Below are positions 6,001 through 6,390 of a stretch of 6,390 nucleotides of DNA, piece after piece. Location of the stretch: assembly GCA_947630885.1 (NCBI GenBank), contig CANRJI010000060.1, positions 1 to 6,390 of the forward strand, given 5' to 3'. Under the pieces are notes generated by a model. The model was given only the letters and a program-made list of their open reading frames with translations. It did not search any database and was not told where the DNA came from. Position 1 is the first letter of the stretch; each line of letters opens with the position of its first letter. The position numbers and the translations under genes were made by a program. The DNA is from an uncultured Bacilli bacterium (GTDB lineage: Bacteria; Bacillota_I; Bacilli_A; RF39; UBA660).

Positions 6001-6390
6001 TTACTTCACCACTTTCTTCCTTCTTGACAAATTTACATTTGATTGGTAATTTGTGCGATGCAAGTCTCAATGCTTCTCTTGCTGTTGCTTCGTCAACTTC
6101 ACCTATTTCAAACATAATCTTTCCTTCTTTAACAACGGCAACCCAAACTTCAGGATTTCCTTTACCTTTACCTTGTCTTGTTTCAAGAGGCTTTTTTGTT
6201 AATGATAAGTTAGGAAAAATATTAATCCATACCTTACCACCTCTCTTCATATATCTCGTCATAGCAATTCTGGCTGCTTCGATTTGATTAGCGGTAACCC
6301 AAGCACCTTCTTTGGCCATAAGTCCATATTCACCATTATGTAATTCTCTATTACCCTTAGCTTTTCCTTCGTAAGGTAATCTATGAACAC
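5990..6390 (-). CDS. rplP: 50S ribosomal protein L16, C-terminal 132 residues (start outside window)
   Basis: Large-subunit protein that contacts 5S rRNA and the A-site tRNA and is needed for peptidyl transfer. An internal ATG at 6319 lies in the middle of the protein and is not the start. The frame continues upstream to the window edge with 23 further residues that fit L16 ([20 protein letters not shown] and onward), so the real start should be about 11-13 codons outside. Conserved segments include [48 protein letters not shown] and [12 protein letters not shown]. The TAA stop overlaps the rpmC ATG by 11 bases. The [10 protein letters not shown] style resembles Mollicutes and some Bacilli (recollection, not a search). 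Confidence 0.97.
   Translation of the reverse strand, partial: VHRLPYEGKAKGNRELHNGEYGLMAKEGAWVTANQIEAARIAMTRYMKRGGKVWINIFPNLSLTKKPLETRQGKGKGNPEVWVAVVKEGKIMFEIGEVDEATAREALRLASHKLPIKCKFVKKEESGEVNEN

Noticed and set aside
5990..6319. L16 beginning at the internal ATG 6319
   Set aside because: Family-conserved L16 sequence continues upstream to the window edge in the same frame, so this ATG is an internal Met.

Overview
The window is a block of housekeeping genes from an AT-rich bacterium of the Bacillota/Mycoplasmatota type. All genes lie on the minus strand, so transcription runs from the high coordinates to the low ones. It is the 3' end of the S10 operon followed by almost the whole spc operon: rplP (5' end outside the window), rpmC, rpsQ, rplN, rplX, rplE, rpsN (zinc-type S14), rpsH, rplF, rplR, rpsE, rplO, secY and adk (3' end outside the window). 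No gene was found on the plus strand, and there is no tRNA, rRNA, CRISPR array, mobile element or clear terminator.

Layout: 6390-5542 holds L16, L29 and S17. 5508-4243 holds L14, L24 and L5. 4229-3565 holds S14 and S8, separated by an 89-base gap that can fold into hairpins. 3556-2027 holds L6, L18 and S5. 2027-1584 is L15, followed without a gap by the translocon gene secY (1583-321) and by adk (321-1). Junctions are tight, with overlaps of the TAATG type at rpsE/rplO and secY/adk, an 11-base overlap at rplP/rpmC, and zero spacing at rplO/secY. Most ribosome binding sites are strong copies of AGGAGG. This fits one polycistronic message with translational coupling, producing ribosomal proteins together with the channel that exports or inserts membrane proteins.

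Two organism clues stand out. First, rpmD (L30), normally between rpsE and rplO, is absent, and the two flanking genes overlap by one base, so there is no room for it. Second, none of the 13 visible stop codons is TGA (9 TAA, 4 TAG), yet all seven or so Trp codons are TGG, so the genetic code is the standard one. Together with the zinc-type S14 and the L16 sequence style, this suggests a member of Bacilli near the Mollicutes/Erysipelotrichia/RF39 region of the tree. That placement is an inference.

No previously undescribed system is visible. The best leads are small: the lost L30, a structured rpsN-rpsH spacer, a hairpin that would hold the rplE start codon in its loop, an adenylate kinase P-loop with two glycines replaced by alanine, and a long charged N-terminal tail on S5.
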